A DNA stretch of 64,000 bases from [Mycobacterium] crassicus. Lineage in GTDB: Bacteria > Actinomycetota > Actinomycetes > Mycobacteriales > Mycobacteriaceae. Shown piece after piece: positions 63,702-64,000 of the stretch. Position 1 is the first letter of the stretch; every line of letters begins with the position of its first letter. The DNA is taken from NCBI RefSeq assembly GCF_020181615.1, contig NZ_CP084029.1, positions 3,409,995 through 3,473,994 on the forward strand, written 5' to 3'. The translations under genes were made by a program, and so were the position numbers. Under the pieces are notes generated by a model that searched no databases, was not told where the DNA came from, and worked only from the letters and a program-made list of their open reading frames with translations.

Positions 63702-64000
63702 CCTTTCTGCTCCAGCAAGTCTGGCACAGGCGCCCGGTCCAAGTCCGGCTCGAGATAGATGACGCGCACCGATGGCACCGCCGCCCGGATGGCGGCTTCG
63801 GCGACGTCGATGGTGGCGGCGACGGCCACCAGGTCGAGCTCGGGAGGCATCGCGACCTTGGCTCCCACCAGCATCTCGTCCGGCCCGAAGTACTGGGTCC
63901 GCAGGTGAATCAGCCGGCTGATGTTGGCAGTCTGTTCCAGCGCCGCGCGGATGGCCTGATCTTCGGCGGGGGTGGCGCCCTCGCCGATGAGCAGGCTGTG
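63698..64000 (-). CDS. Cation diffusion facilitator (CDF) transporter, C-terminal part only
   Basis: The frame is open from the window edge at 64000 to TGA at 63698, about 100 codons. It reads SLLIGEGATPAEDQAIRAAL, then RLIHLRTQYFGPDEMLVGAK, and ends IYLEPDLDRAPVPDLLEQKG. This is the cytoplasmic C-terminal dimerisation domain of CDF metal-efflux proteins. The membrane domain lies outside the window. Its stop overlaps the TTG start of the Csb1-like gene, implying one transcript. Confidence 0.8.
   Translation of the reverse strand, partial: HSLLIGEGATPAEDQAIRAALEQTANISRLIHLRTQYFGPDEMLVGAKVAMPPELDLVAVAATIDVAEAAIRAAVPSVRVIYLEPDLDRAPVPDLLEQKG

Noticed and set aside
62590..64000. CRISPR array near the Csb1-like gene
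   Set aside because: No repeated 25-40 base units with regular spacing are present in the visible sequence.

Overview
The window is a high-GC actinobacterial chromosome segment from a Mycobacterium sensu lato, probably a PE/PPE-rich non-tuberculous species. The evidence is a set of PE, PPE and Esx genes, the mtrA-mtrB-lpqB module, secA1, a DevR/DosR-DosS pair, WS/DGAT acyltransferases and DUF732 secreted proteins. From memory, the backbone follows M. tuberculosis gene order from about Rv3224 to Rv3252c. Large accessory blocks interrupt it. I cannot name the species from sequence alone.

Layout: 1-306 holds the 5' end of a PPE gene and a PE/Esx relic. 829-2574 has a small secreted protein and an Rv3224-like reductase. 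2571-11140 is a metabolic island: a polyhydroxyalkanoate operon (acyl-CoA ligase, PhaC, PhaZ-like depolymerase) divergent from a PucR-type regulator, with a PhyH-like dioxygenase, flanked by two paralogous methyltransferases. 11180-13332 is a two-component system divergent from two tandem PPE genes (13545-16158) whose products end in SHOCT-like segments. 16227-18404 carries a shrunken PE, a WXG-less Esx fused in frame to an intact Esx, and three small secreted proteins. 18567-22362 is three PPE genes in tandem.

22593-30469 has an SRAP/HMCES protein, a methyltransferase, an LLM flavin oxidoreductase, a PE-PPE-PPE operon, and rsgA-aroA in apparently inverted orientation. 30587-42766 has a transmembrane Ser/Thr kinase, the desA3/reductase pair with matching palindromic operators, an Rv3231c-like protein, a WS/DGAT protein (tgs3-like) and ppk2, then an Rv3235-like protein, secA1, hpf and a ComF protein.

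42945-52751 reads as a nitric-oxide/hypoxia island: quinol NO reductase, a Cys-motif membrane protein, an SPFH protein, an SDR, devR, dosS, an Rv3131-like nitroreductase and tgs1, with DosR boxes between the last two. 52758-59126 is lpqB-mtrB-mtrA-tmk-sahH. 59202-61110 is the alkB operon with its TetR regulator, but both rubredoxin genes have collapsed to a 24-codon relic. The right end (61268-64000) has a hydrolase, a thioesterase, an isolated Cas7/Csb1-type protein of type I-U (I-G) CRISPR systems, and the 3' end of a cation-efflux transporter.

No rRNA, tRNA, insertion sequence or CRISPR array was seen. A recurring oddity is genes that keep both ends but have lost their middle: the PE/Esx relics and the rubredoxin.
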